Origin: Streptomyces echinatus
GTDB taxonomy: Bacteria; Actinomycetota; Actinomycetes; Streptomycetales; Streptomycetaceae
Reading direction: 5' to 3'
DNA length: 64,000 bases
NCBI RefSeq assembly: GCF_014203595.1
Contig: NZ_JACHJK010000001.1
Location: 374,582-438,581 of the forward strand
Part shown: in pieces, positions 36,258 to 45,256 of the stretch
Layout of the letters: the number at the start of each line of letters is the position of its first letter
Position numbering within the stretch: position 1 is the stretch's first letter
Translations under genes and position numbers: made by a program
Notes under the pieces: generated by a model
What the model was told of the DNA's origin: nothing
The model's input: only the letters and a program-made list of their open reading frames with translations
Database searches by the model: none

Positions 36258-38747
36258 TTACACCCACGTCCGGGGGCGGTAACGGTTGGCCCGTTCCACC
36301 AGCTCGATCCTCTCCTCGCCGCCGGGCGCCAGCCGGGCCAGCGTGCGGTAGGCGCGCTCCAGGCCGAAGCGCAGACCCCGCTCGTCCAGACCGCTGCCCA
36401 GCAGCACCCGGCCTCCGGCGGCGGGCGCGGTGCCCTGGCCCCCGGAGAGTATCCAGTCCAGCGCGCAGCCGAGCACCTCCGCCGACAGCCGCTCCCGCCG
36501 GGCCGGATCCAGACCGTAGGCCTGGAGTGCCTCGACCTGCCCGGCGGCGGCCGTCAGGTCGTCAAGGAACGGTACGTCACCGGGACTTGCCGTGCGCTGT
36601 CCGATCCGCGCCCGGACGGCGGCGACCCGGGCGGCCGTGTAGTGGATGGAGGCCTCCGGCACCGACTCCAGCGTCGTCACGGCACCGCGCCGGTCCCCGG
36701 CCGCGAGCTGCACCCGGGCCAGCCCGAACGCGCCGCTCACGAAGCTCGGATCGGTCGTCCACACCAGGCGGTAGTACTCGGCCGCGTTGTCCAGCTGGCC
36801 CAGCACCTCGGCGCACAGGCCGAGCGCCAGCTTGGGCGCGGTCTCGCCGGGGAAGGCGTCGTAGATCGCGTCGAAGGCGAGCGCGGCGCCCTCGAAGTCG
36901 CCGGTGACCAGGGCGGCCACGCCCCGGTACCACACCACCCGCCAGTCGTCGGGCCGTTCCTCGTCCAGCTTGGCCAGGCTCATCAGCGCGCCCTGGTGGT
37001 CGCCGCTCTCCAGCCGGGCGCGGATCTGCCGCAGCCGGGTCTCCACGGTCTGCGCGGGCGCCGCCGCCAGCGCGCCCATCAGCTCGGCCGGCGCGGAGGC
37101 CATCAGACCCGCCAGGAAACCGGCGTTGGGGTCGGCCGGGTCGACCAGCGGGACCGGCAGGGCGAGCGCCGCCACGGGCGAGTCGACGGGCTTGACCAGG
37201 GCCTGCGGGACGCGGGCCGGGGCGGTGGCCCGCGGGCCCCCGCGCGTCGCCCGCGCGCCCAGCCGGGACACCTCGCCGCCCTGGAGCGGGAACAGCTCGG
37301 TGTCCGTGACCTTCACTTCGGGCCCGAACAGCGTCGACAGGGCGGGCCGTGCCTGCCCGGTCTGCAGCGAGACGACCTCCCGCAGCACGCCCGTCAGCTG
37401 CTCGGCCATCTCCTGCGCGGAGGCGAACCGGCGGGCCGGGTCGGGGTCGGTGGCGCGCACCAGGAGCCGGTAGAACGACTCGTAGCGGCGGAAGACCTCG
37501 ATGGTGTCGGGGTCGGGCAGGGAGTCGGCGTAGACGGTGGTGTAGCCCTGGAAGTCGAAGGTGAGCACCGCGAGGGTGCGGCCCACCGTGTACAGGTCGC
37601 TGGCCACCGACGGGCCGATCTCGGCGACCTCCGGGGCCTGGTAGCCGACCGTGCCGTAGATCGCCGACTCCTCGTCGTCCATCCTGCGGACCGCGCCCAT
37701 GTCGATCAGCTTGAGCTGGTCTTCGGTCTGGATGGCGTTGTCGACCTTGAAGTCGCAGTACAGCAGGTTGCGGCTGTGCAGATGGCCGAGCGCCTCCAGG
37801 GCCTCGATGCCGTACGCGCAGGCCTGTTCCACCGGCAGCGGGTCGCGCCGGCCGTCGGCTGCCCGGCGGGCGTTGGCGATCTCCTTCAGGGACTTGCCGC
37901 CGACGTACTCCATGACGATGTAGCCGTCGAGGGAGCCGGTGCGCTGGTCCAGGTGCTCCACGAAGTTGTAGATCCGCACGATGTTGGCGTGCTCGATCTC
38001 CGCGAGGAAGCGCCGTTCGGAGATCGCCGCGGCCATCGCGTCCTGGTCGCCGGTGTCCAGCAGGCCCTTGAGCACCACCCAGCGGTCGGACACGGCCCGG
38101 TCCACGGCGAGGTACACCCAGCCCAGGCCGCCGTGCGCGAGGCACCCCGCGACCTCGTACTGGCCGTGCACGATGTCCCCGGCCTTCAGCTTGGGCATGA
38201 AGGAGTACGGGTGCCCGCACTTGGTGCAGAAACCTTCCGTGCGGCCCGACCGCTCACCCCGGGCCCGGCCCACCGGCGCCCCGCAGTCCGACCGCGAGCA
38301 GAACCGCTTGCGCTCGGGCACCTCCGGGTTCTCCAGCACCATCGCGCGCGGGTCGGGCCGCGGCACCTGCGGCACGGACACCAGTCCGACGCCCAGCCGC
38401 CCGCGCGTGGAGGTCCCGGACGAGGAACCCGAGCTGCGCACCGACACCGAGCGGCCCGTCGACTTCCCCGACACCGACCGGGAGAGCCGCCCGGACACCG
38501 AGCGGCGCGACCTCGACGACTGCGAGGACGTGCGCGCGCTGCGGGAGCTGCGGGAACTTCCGCCGCTCGCGGAGCCCTTGGTGACCCCGGTGGGCGGCGA
38601 GCCGACCATGCCTCCCCCGGAGGAAGGCCCCCCGGCGGACACGACCGGCGCGAGACCGCACGTGTCGCAGTACAGCTCGCCGCCGCCGACGTCCTCGTAC
38701 GTGCCCTCGCAGCCCGGCCGCTGGCAGGCCTGCCCCGGCTGGCTCAT
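36258..38747 (-). CDS. pknG: Serine/threonine protein kinase PknG
   Basis: The 829-residue protein has ribbon 1 at C8/C13/C27/C30, a Ser/Arg-rich disordered linker (about 38-115) and ribbon 2 at C150/C155/C174/C177, which corresponds to the rubredoxin-like domain of mycobacterial PknG. The kinase domain follows (catalytic Lys227 in VVLKGLL, catalytic loop YCDFKVDN, DMG), and then a C-terminal TPR helical region. In Mycobacterium PknG phosphorylates GarA and couples amino-acid availability to glutamate metabolism. The catalytic loop reads FKVDN rather than HRDLKPxN, as in the PknG group. It overlaps the upstream coiled-coil gene by four bases. Confidence 0.95.
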   Translation of the reverse strand: MSQPGQACQRPGCEGTYEDVGGGELYCDTCGLAPVVSAGGPSSGGGMVGSPPTGVTKGSASGGSSRSSRSARTSSQSSRSRRSVSGRLSRSVSGKSTGRSVSVRSSGSSSGTSTRGRLGVGLVSVPQVPRPDPRAMVLENPEVPERKRFCSRSDCGAPVGRARGERSGRTEGFCTKCGHPYSFMPKLKAGDIVHGQYEVAGCLAHGGLGWVYLAVDRAVSDRWVVLKGLLDTGDQDAMAAAISERRFLAEIEHANIVRIYNFVEHLDQRTGSLDGYIVMEYVGGKSLKEIANARRAADGRRDPLPVEQACAYGIEALEALGHLHSRNLLYCDFKVDNAIQTEDQLKLIDMGAVRRMDDEESAIYGTVGYQAPEVAEIGPSVASDLYTVGRTLAVLTFDFQGYTTVYADSLPDPDTIEVFRRYESFYRLLVRATDPDPARRFASAQEMAEQLTGVLREVVSLQTGQARPALSTLFGPEVKVTDTELFPLQGGEVSRLGARATRGGPRATAPARVPQALVKPVDSPVAALALPVPLVDPADPNAGFLAGLMASAPAELMGALAAAPAQTVETRLRQIRARLESGDHQGALMSLAKLDEERPDDWRVVWYRGVAALVTGDFEGAALAFDAIYDAFPGETAPKLALGLCAEVLGQLDNAAEYYRLVWTTDPSFVSGAFGLARVQLAAGDRRGAVTTLESVPEASIHYTAARVAAVRARIGQRTASPGDVPFLDDLTAAAGQVEALQAYGLDPARRERLSAEVLGCALDWILSGGQGTAPAAGGRVLLGSGLDERGLRFGLERAYRTLARLAPGGEERIELVERANRYRPRTWV

Positions 38748-40024
38748 GACTGGTCCCCCTTACGGTCCTGTGGCGCGCCCGCGCCGCCGAGCAGCTCGGT
38801 CGCCAGCTGCTGGTAGCGCAGCACGGCCTGTTCGGCCACCCGCAGGTCGCAGGGCGCGCTCCACAGCATCCGCCGCGCCGCGTCGTACCGCTCGATCAGG
38901 AACGGGTCCTCGGCGAGTCCGTGCCGGGCGACCTTCGCCCGGTAGGCGTCGAGCCGGCCGCGCAGCTCGGCGCGGACCGCGAGCGGCGCGGTCACCGCGG
39001 TCAACGACTCCCGGGCGCGCAGCAGTTCGTCCTCCGCCTTGGCCTCCAGGGACTCCAGCAGCGGGGAGAGCCGGTGCCACTGCGCCTGCCTGCGGAACTC
39101 GGCGGCGGCCGCCAGCTGCTCCTGCAGCACGGTCGGCGGCCCGCTCACCACCGGCACCTCGGTCGCGGCGATCTTCGCCAGCACCTCGCCGCGCGCCGTC
39201 CGGGCCTCGGCGAGGGTGCGGTCCGCGCGCGAGAGGACGTCCCGCAGCCGGATCAGCCGCGCCTCCGCGTCCTGCCGCACCGTCAGCACGGCGTCGATCT
39301 CCCGGCGCACGTCCTCCAGGGCGCGCGCCTCACGGTCGTACACCGTCGTGTCCGGACGCCCGCCGCCGGGCGCCGAACTGCCCTCGGCCGGCACCCAGAA
39401 GGCGAGCGGGTCGGTGACGACGTCCTCGCGCAGCCGGGTCAGCGTCCGGGTGATCCGTTCCAGGTCGTCGCCGGCCGGGTGCTCGCCGGGGCGCACCCCG
39501 ACGGAGTGCGCGAGTCCCCGGGTGCGCTGGAGCTCCGCGGCGAGTAAATCGATCCGCGCGGGCAGCGCCGACCACACCGCGTCGGCGGCGACGATCAGGT
39601 CCAGGCTCGTCGCGTACAGCTCGTTCATCCGGTCCACCAGCGCGGACAGCGAGAACGTCTCGCTCAGCCTGCCGTTCGCGCCTCCGGGGACGGTCACCGA
39701 CTCGCCGCGCAGCAGCCCGGTCAGCTCCGTCAGGTCCTCACGGCTGGACCAGCGGCGCCGGGCGCGGATCTCCCGGGCGGAGCGCAGCGCGGCCGCGTAG
39801 GCGTCGAAGTACCCCCACAGCAGGGTGATCTGCGCCTCCGTGGCCCCCCAGCGCTCCCGGGTGACACCGGTCAGCTCGGCGCCTTCGAGGAGTCTGCGGC
39901 CCGCGTGGTCCTGCAGGGCCAGCAGCGAGGTCTCGATCGCCTCGTGCTCCTGGCCGAGCCGCGCCAGCGCACGGTCCACCTCGTCCCGGTCCATCACCGG
40001 CCCGGCGGGGTCCGTGACGCCCAT
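38744..40024 (-). CDS. Coiled-coil protein of the PknG operon
   Basis: The 426-residue protein is almost entirely helical with long heptad-like stretches (VDRALARLGQEHEAIETSLL, ALEDVRREIDAVLTVRQDAE, RDVLSRADRTLAEARTARGE), no membrane segment and no signal peptide. Its stop overlaps the pknG start by four bases, and it lies 41 bases after glnH. I do not recognise a family beyond its presence in actinobacterial pknG operons. It could link the membrane sensor to the kinase; this is inference. Confidence 0.8.
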   Translation of the reverse strand: MGVTDPAGPVMDRDEVDRALARLGQEHEAIETSLLALQDHAGRRLLEGAELTGVTRERWGATEAQITLLWGYFDAYAAALRSAREIRARRRWSSREDLTELTGLLRGESVTVPGGANGRLSETFSLSALVDRMNELYATSLDLIVAADAVWSALPARIDLLAAELQRTRGLAHSVGVRPGEHPAGDDLERITRTLTRLREDVVTDPLAFWVPAEGSSAPGGGRPDTTVYDREARALEDVRREIDAVLTVRQDAEARLIRLRDVLSRADRTLAEARTARGEVLAKIAATEVPVVSGPPTVLQEQLAAAAEFRRQAQWHRLSPLLESLEAKAEDELLRARESLTAVTAPLAVRAELRGRLDAYRAKVARHGLAEDPFLIERYDAARRMLWSAPCDLRVAEQAVLRYQQLATELLGGAGAPQDRKGDQS

Positions 40025-40065
40025 CGATCACCTCTCGCTTGCTGTCGGTTCCGGTCGGGTGTGAC

Positions 40066-41115
40066 TCAACTGCTGCGCAGGTACTGCGGCGCGGGCGGCT
40101 TCGACGCGGCCGGGTCCTTCCCCAGTGTCGCCGACAGCCAGGTGTCGTACGACGTCTGCCAGCCCTGCGCGCGATAGTCCACCAGAACGCGATTGACCCG
40201 GCGTACCAGATCGTCGGCGTCCTTCTTCATCGCCACGCCGTAGTACTCCTCGGTGAACGCCTCGCCCTTCAGCTCGACGGTCGGATCCTGGGCGGCCTGG
40301 CTCGCGGCGAGCGCGCCGTCGGTCACCACCGCGTCCACCTCGCCGAGTTGCAGCCGGACCAGGCAGTCCAGCTGGTTCGGGACGGTGGCGGAGAGGTCCG
40401 TGGAGACGGGCAGCCGGCCGGACTTGCGGTCGGCGTCCAGCTTGGCGTACGCGGTCGAACCGGCCGCCGTGCACACCTTCTTGTGCGCCAGCGAACCGTT
40501 GTAGCCGGTCACCGTCGACGACTTGGGCGCGAGGACCTGCTGGCCGGTCTTGAAGTACGGCGCGGAGAACGCGACCTGGCGCAGCCGCTCGCAGGTGATC
40601 GTCATCGTCCGGACGACCATGTCGACGCGCCCGTCCTCGATCGCCGGGATGCGCTGGCTGGTGGGGATCGCCTTGAACTGCACCGCGTCCGGGTCGCCGA
40701 GGATGTCCTGCGCTATCCGGTGCGCCAGGTCGATGTCGAAGCCCTCCAGGCGGGCGCCCTCGGTGTTCGGGTTGCGGTAGCCCCAGTGGTAGCTGTTCTG
40801 GTCGACACCGACGATCAGCTTGCGCTTGGCGCCCGTACGGGCCTTGATGGCGTCGATCGTCGGCCCGTCGGCGCCGGACGGGGCGAGCGTCTGCCGGTGC
40901 GCGTCGGCGTCCTCGCAGGCGTCGACGCGGGCCTGGGTGCCGGTGGCGGCCTTCTGCCCGCCGCGCAGCGGGGCGTCCGGCGTCTTCTGGGTCCACGGCA
41001 GCAGCAGGGCGAAGGCCAGCGCGAGCGTGCACAGCACCGCCATCGCGGCGACCCCGCCCCAGCCCCGCAGGGAGGCCCGCGCACGGCTCATGTCCATCGC
41101 CTCGTCCTCTGTCAC
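40066..41115 (-). CDS. glnH: GlnH-like amino-acid-binding protein, membrane-tethered
   Basis: The 349-residue protein has an N-terminal helix (about 20-40, AAMAVLCTLALAFALLLPW) with no lipobox, so it is probably anchored by an uncleaved signal. An SBP_bac_3 domain follows (LIVGVDQNSYHWGYRN, GFDIDLAHRIAQD, RVDMVVRTMTITCER, VDAVVTDGAL). In mycobacteria GlnH binds Asp/Glu and signals through GlnX to PknG. No ABC permease or ATPase gene accompanies it here, which supports a sensory rather than uptake role. ATG overlaps the glnX stop by four bases. Confidence 0.88.
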   Translation of the reverse strand: MTEDEAMDMSRARASLRGWGGVAAMAVLCTLALAFALLLPWTQKTPDAPLRGGQKAATGTQARVDACEDADAHRQTLAPSGADGPTIDAIKARTGAKRKLIVGVDQNSYHWGYRNPNTEGARLEGFDIDLAHRIAQDILGDPDAVQFKAIPTSQRIPAIEDGRVDMVVRTMTITCERLRQVAFSAPYFKTGQQVLAPKSSTVTGYNGSLAHKKVCTAAGSTAYAKLDADRKSGRLPVSTDLSATVPNQLDCLVRLQLGEVDAVVTDGALAASQAAQDPTVELKGEAFTEEYYGVAMKKDADDLVRRVNRVLVDYRAQGWQTSYDTWLSATLGKDPAASKPPAPQYLRSS

Positions 41116-42563
41116 CGGTACTCCGAAAGTCTGCGGCCGACACCGGCGACGGCGCCGGCCGCGCCCAGCACCGCGAGGACGGCGGCGCCCACCGGCAGGC
41201 CGGTGATGGCGTTCCGGCCGTCCGTGGCCGACTGCCGGAACTCGTCCTGCTCATGGCCGATGGCCCGGGCGAGATTGCGGTCGACGCTGTCGAAACACTC
41301 GCCGGTCGCGCCCTTCGCGCCGATCACCTGGTCCAGGGCCTGCTGGTAGTTGCCGTTCTCGTCCTCGGTGCGGGCCGAGGCGTGGCGCTGCTTCCACACC
41401 GCCATGTTCCCCTCGGCCGCCTTGACCGGTGCGGTGCCCCCCTGGTCGTCGGCGAGCCCCGCGGCCTCCGACAGCCCCTTGCCGAGCACGGCCATGTCCT
41501 TGTCGAAGTCGTAGTAGTAGGCGTCGTACGGCTTGCCGTCGACCGTGATCGTCTCCGCGCCGCGCGCCACCAGGCTCAGGTTCTCGTTCCCCCGTGCCTT
41601 CAGGGAGGCGATGCGGGCGTCGTGCAGCACGTTGAGCGAGCGGATCCCGTGGTCGTAGGAGCCGTCGAGCCCGGACCGGGCGACCATGTGGCCCACCACC
41701 AGCCACAGCAGGGCGACGGCGGTCACGGCGGAGGCGGCGACCAGACCGTGGTTGAGGACGCGGTTGGTGCGCCGGTACATCCGGTGCTGGGCCCAGCCGA
41801 GGACGGCCAGGGCGAGCAGGCCGAGCGCGATCGCCGCCCACGGGTACGGCCGCGCGTCCCCGTAGTCGGCGTCGAGCCGCCGGTTCTCCGTGGTGTAGAG
41901 CGTCTCCGCCGCCGGGAGCATCTCCTTCTGCATCTTCTCGTTGGCGTACCGCAGATAGGCACCGCCCACCGGGTAGCCCTGCCGGTTGTAGGTCCGGGCC
42001 CGCTCGATGAGGCCCTTGTACTCGGGCAGCAGCCGGTTCAGCCCGGCGATGGTCGTCTCGGAGGCCGAGCCGGGCTCGGCGTTGGCGGCGGCGGTGACCA
42101 GTCCGGCGGCGGCGGTCCGGATGTCCTTCTCGTACCGGTCGCGGGAGCTCGCGTTCTCCTGCCCGCCCGCCAGGAACCCGCTGGAGGCGGCGGTGTTGGC
42201 GTCGGCCAGCGACCGGTAGATGCCCGCCGCCCCCGAGCTGAGCGGCTGGCTGCGGTGCAGCACGTCGTCGGCGGCGGCCGAGCGCGCGCTGGTCTGCCAG
42301 GCGGTGACCGCCCCGAACGCGATCACCACCAGGGCCAGTACGGCACCGATGACCCGCAGCCGCCCCGGCTCGGTGGTCGCGGCGGCCCGCACCCGTTCGG
42401 CACCCTCGGCGAAGGCGGTCCGGCGCGCGGGCGGAGCCGCGGGCGGCACCGCTGCGGCGACGGCCCCGGGCGGCCCGGACTGGGCCGGGACGGCGGGGAT
42501 GCCGGCGGACCCGGCGGGTCCGGCCGGCGGCGGTGCCGCGCTGCTCTTCGGCGGGTGTGTCAC
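41112..42563 (-). CDS. glnX: GlnX-like four-helix membrane sensor
   Basis: First gene of the PknG operon. From GTG 42563 (GGGGAGG just upstream) it has 483 residues. After a Pro/Ala-rich cytosolic tail there are four membrane helices (about 75-95, 235-255, 270-290 and 455-475), enclosing two external helical-bundle domains (SRDRYEKDIRTAAAGLV..., GSYDHGIRSLNVLHDARIASL...). This two-bundle layout is that of mycobacterial GlnX, which relays GlnH-ligand binding to PknG. A longer ORF to 42626 exists but adds only low-complexity residues. The glnX-glnH-pknG order is the same as in Mycobacterium. Confidence 0.82.
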   Translation of the reverse strand: MTHPPKSSAAPPPAGPAGSAGIPAVPAQSGPPGAVAAAVPPAAPPARRTAFAEGAERVRAAATTEPGRLRVIGAVLALVVIAFGAVTAWQTSARSAAADDVLHRSQPLSSGAAGIYRSLADANTAASSGFLAGGQENASSRDRYEKDIRTAAAGLVTAAANAEPGSASETTIAGLNRLLPEYKGLIERARTYNRQGYPVGGAYLRYANEKMQKEMLPAAETLYTTENRRLDADYGDARPYPWAAIALGLLALAVLGWAQHRMYRRTNRVLNHGLVAASAVTAVALLWLVVGHMVARSGLDGSYDHGIRSLNVLHDARIASLKARGNENLSLVARGAETITVDGKPYDAYYYDFDKDMAVLGKGLSEAAGLADDQGGTAPVKAAEGNMAVWKQRHASARTEDENGNYQQALDQVIGAKGATGECFDSVDRNLARAIGHEQDEFRQSATDGRNAITGLPVGAAVLAVLGAAGAVAGVGRRLSEYR

Positions 42564-42746
42564 TCGACCTCCCCCATGGTCATCCGTTCGCCGCCCAGTA
42601 TCGCCGCCCGGACCGGCGATCCGCACCGGCCTTCACTGGATCTTGATCGGATCGCAGCGTGTGCCGCTCATGAATACGCCGGGTGCGTTTGTTCGGTTCC
42701 CGGGGGCGCGGGCCGGCCGGGACCGGGCCTCGGGCGTCCGCCGCGG

Positions 42747-44198
42747 TCAGGGCTCCCGGTGTTCGCGGGCGGCCTGTTCGAGCGCCGCCGCCTCCGCCTC
42801 GGCCAGGCGCGCCTCGGCCGCCACGTCGATCGACCGGGTCAGCCACCAGTACAGCAGCGCGGAGACCGGCAGCCCGACGAACAGGGAGATGTCGGCGCCG
42901 CCGAGCGCCTCGGCGGCGGGACCCACGTACAGGGTCCCGACGGCGAAGAACGGGATCATGACGGCGAAGCCGACGAGGTACGCGATGATGCCGTGCCGTC
43001 CCCAGCGCCCGTAGATGCCGTGCGGGTTGAAGATCTCGGCCACGGCGTAGTGCCCCCGGCGCACCACGTAGTAGTCCATGAGGTTCACCGCGGTCCACGG
43101 GATGAACAGGTAGAGCACGAGCAGCAGGAAGTTCTCGAAGTTCTCCAGGAAGTTCGACGTCGCGGCCAGCGCGCCGACCAGGGAGAGCGCCGCGGTGAAC
43201 ACGAGGGTGGCCAGCCGTACGGCGAGCGTCGGCCGGACCCGTCGGAAGGAGTCGATGGCGCTGATGAGGGTCAGCGACCCGCCGTACATGTTCAGCGCGG
43301 TCACCGACACCAGGCCCAGCGCGGAGAACAGCAGCACGATCGCGCCGAACCCGGTGAACACCTTGTCACCCGCGCTGTTGATCGACGGGATCGTGTCGAA
43401 GTCCTGGCCGGCCCAGGCGGCCAGCAGCGCCCCGAGGACCATCAGCCAGATTCCGCCGAGCGCGGAGCCGAAGTAGGTCCAGTAGAAGGTCTTGCGGACG
43501 GTGACGTCCGGCGGGAGGTAGCGCGAGTAGTCCGACACGTAGATGGCCCAGCTGATCTGGTAGCCCGCGACCACACCGAACTGGGCCAGGAACGGCGTCC
43601 ACTCGAAGGCGCCGAGGTCGAAGGAGCCCGGCGGGTAGTGCAGGGTGAGCAGGACGCCCACGGTGAAGATCCCGAAGATCACCAGGAAGGCGTACGTCAG
43701 GACCCGCTCGGCCTTGTGGATGACGTCGTAGCCCACCAGCGCGACGACCAGCGCCACCACGGTGACCACCACGATCCACAGTCCGAGGCTCCCGTGGACC
43801 GTGGTGTGCAGCGCGTCGGCGGCGAGGCTGCTGTTGAAGACGTTGAACCCCGCGTACTGCACATAGGCGAAGAGCCACACCAGCAGGGCGCCGACGTAGC
43901 CGAACTGCGGCCGCGACTGGATCATCTGCGGCAGGCCGAGCTGGGGGCCCTGGGCCGAGTGGAACGCCATGAAGAACGTGCCGATCACGGTGCCGGAGAC
44001 GATGGCCAGCAGGGACCAGACGAGGTTGCCGCCCTGGGTGATGCCGACCAGTCCGACCGCCAGGGTGGCGATCTGGGCGTTGGACATGAACCACAGGGGG
44101 CCCAGATGCCAGAGCTTCCCGTGCCGCTCGTCCAGCGGCACGTAGTCGATGGACCGGACCTCCAGGCCGGACACCCTGCGCTCGGCCGATGTGCTCAT
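42747..44198 (-). CDS. NCS1-family nucleobase/cation permease
   Basis: The 483-residue protein has about 12 membrane helices and NCS1 hallmarks (LGPLWFMSNAQIATLAVG, AFHSAQGPQLGLPQMIQSRPQFG, YVSDYSRYLPPDV, PWTAVNLMDYYVVRRG). It probably imports cytosine, uracil, allantoin, thiamine precursor or another small N-heterocycle by cation symport. ATG 44198; the ORF extends further but into csnK antisense sequence. It stands 32 bases after the csnK stop on the same strand, so it may be part of the csn transcript, but no link to aminosugars is known to me. Confidence 0.9.
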   Translation of the reverse strand: MSTSAERRVSGLEVRSIDYVPLDERHGKLWHLGPLWFMSNAQIATLAVGLVGITQGGNLVWSLLAIVSGTVIGTFFMAFHSAQGPQLGLPQMIQSRPQFGYVGALLVWLFAYVQYAGFNVFNSSLAADALHTTVHGSLGLWIVVVTVVALVVALVGYDVIHKAERVLTYAFLVIFGIFTVGVLLTLHYPPGSFDLGAFEWTPFLAQFGVVAGYQISWAIYVSDYSRYLPPDVTVRKTFYWTYFGSALGGIWLMVLGALLAAWAGQDFDTIPSINSAGDKVFTGFGAIVLLFSALGLVSVTALNMYGGSLTLISAIDSFRRVRPTLAVRLATLVFTAALSLVGALAATSNFLENFENFLLLVLYLFIPWTAVNLMDYYVVRRGHYAVAEIFNPHGIYGRWGRHGIIAYLVGFAVMIPFFAVGTLYVGPAAEALGGADISLFVGLPVSALLYWWLTRSIDVAAEARLAEAEAAALEQAAREHREP

Positions 44199-44230
44199 GG
44201 CGCCTCCCGAGGACGGGTCCGCCCCTCTCG

Positions 44231-45256
44231 TCACATTGTTGCCCTGCTCCCCTCCGGCGACGACCCGGATCGGCCCGCCTCCCAGTGCCCCCGCGCCCGC
44301 TCCCGGGCCCCCGGACCCGCCCCCAGCCGGTCCAGGCCCAGCAGGGCCGCGCCCAGGACCGGGCTCGCCGTGACCACCCGGGGGGCGGCCTTGGGCGCGC
44401 GGACCGCCAGGAGGCCGCGGACGGTGTCGTCCAGCTGGGCGTGGCCGGCCGCGAGGACGCCGCCGCCGAGCAGCACGGGGGTCTCCTCGGCGAGGAGGTC
44501 CAGGCGGGTCAGGGCGACCGTGGCCATCACCGTGACCTCCTCCGCGAGCCGGGTCACGAGCGAGCGGGCCACCCGGTCGCCGTCCGCCGCCGTCGCGAAG
44601 AGGACCGGGGCCAGTTCGTGCCGGCGGTGGTGCTCGATGTGCTCCAGGTGCAGGGCCTCGATGAGCGCGTACATGGTCGGCAGGCCGAAGTACGCGGGCA
44701 GGGTGCGGGCGAGGGAGGTCGCCTCGCCCCGGCCGTCCTCCGCGCGGGCCGCGTGCCACAGGGCCTCCTCGGCCAGGCCCCAGCCGCCGCCCCAGTCACC
44801 GGAGATGCGGCCGATGGCCGGAAAGCGGGCGGTGCGGCCGTCGGGGCGCATGCCCACGCAGTTGATGCCCGCCCCGCACACCACCGCCACACCGCGCGGC
44901 TCGGCGACGCCCGCGCGCAGGATCGCGAAGGTGTCGTTGCGGACCTCCACCGATCCGCCCCACCCGCGCGCGTGCAGCGCCGCCGCCAGCCGCTCCTCCT
45001 CGACCGGGAGGTCGGCGTTGGCCAGGCAGGCCGACACATGGGAGACGGCCGGCACGCCCGCGTCCGCGAGGGCCCGCGCGACCGGTCCGGCCAGCGCGTC
45101 CAGCGCCGCCGGCACGCCCACCGCCGGCGGCCGGAAGCCGCCGCCCCGGGCCGTGGCCAGGACCTCGCCGGCGGCGGTGACCACGGCCACGTCGGTCTTG
45201 CTGTTGCCCGCGTCGACGGCGAGGACCGTCGCGGGTCCGGTTGCGGTCAGGCCCAC
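44231..45256 (-). CDS. csnK: BadF/BcrA-type aminosugar kinase CsnK
   Basis: The 341-residue protein of the ASKHA fold has the phosphate-1 motif VDAGNSKTDVAVV, a phosphate-2 loop GAGINCVG and GDWGGGWGLAEEAL, typical of N-acetylglucosamine/glucosamine kinases of the BadF/BadG group. In the csnR-K operon of S. coelicolor the last gene is a sugar kinase acting on the glucosamine units released from chitosan oligosaccharides. ATG 45256 overlaps csnH by ten bases. An Ala/Gly-rich tail ends the protein. Confidence 0.87.
   Translation of the reverse strand: MGLTATGPATVLAVDAGNSKTDVAVVTAAGEVLATARGGGFRPPAVGVPAALDALAGPVARALADAGVPAVSHVSACLANADLPVEEERLAAALHARGWGGSVEVRNDTFAILRAGVAEPRGVAVVCGAGINCVGMRPDGRTARFPAIGRISGDWGGGWGLAEEALWHAARAEDGRGEATSLARTLPAYFGLPTMYALIEALHLEHIEHHRRHELAPVLFATAADGDRVARSLVTRLAEEVTVMATVALTRLDLLAEETPVLLGGGVLAAGHAQLDDTVRGLLAVRAPKAAPRVVTASPVLGAALLGLDRLGAGPGARERARGHWEAGRSGSSPEGSRATM

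Noticed and set aside
35805..38816. 1003-codon open frame on the plus strand
   Set aside because: Antisense to the PP2C and pknG genes, no ribosome site and no recognisable domain.
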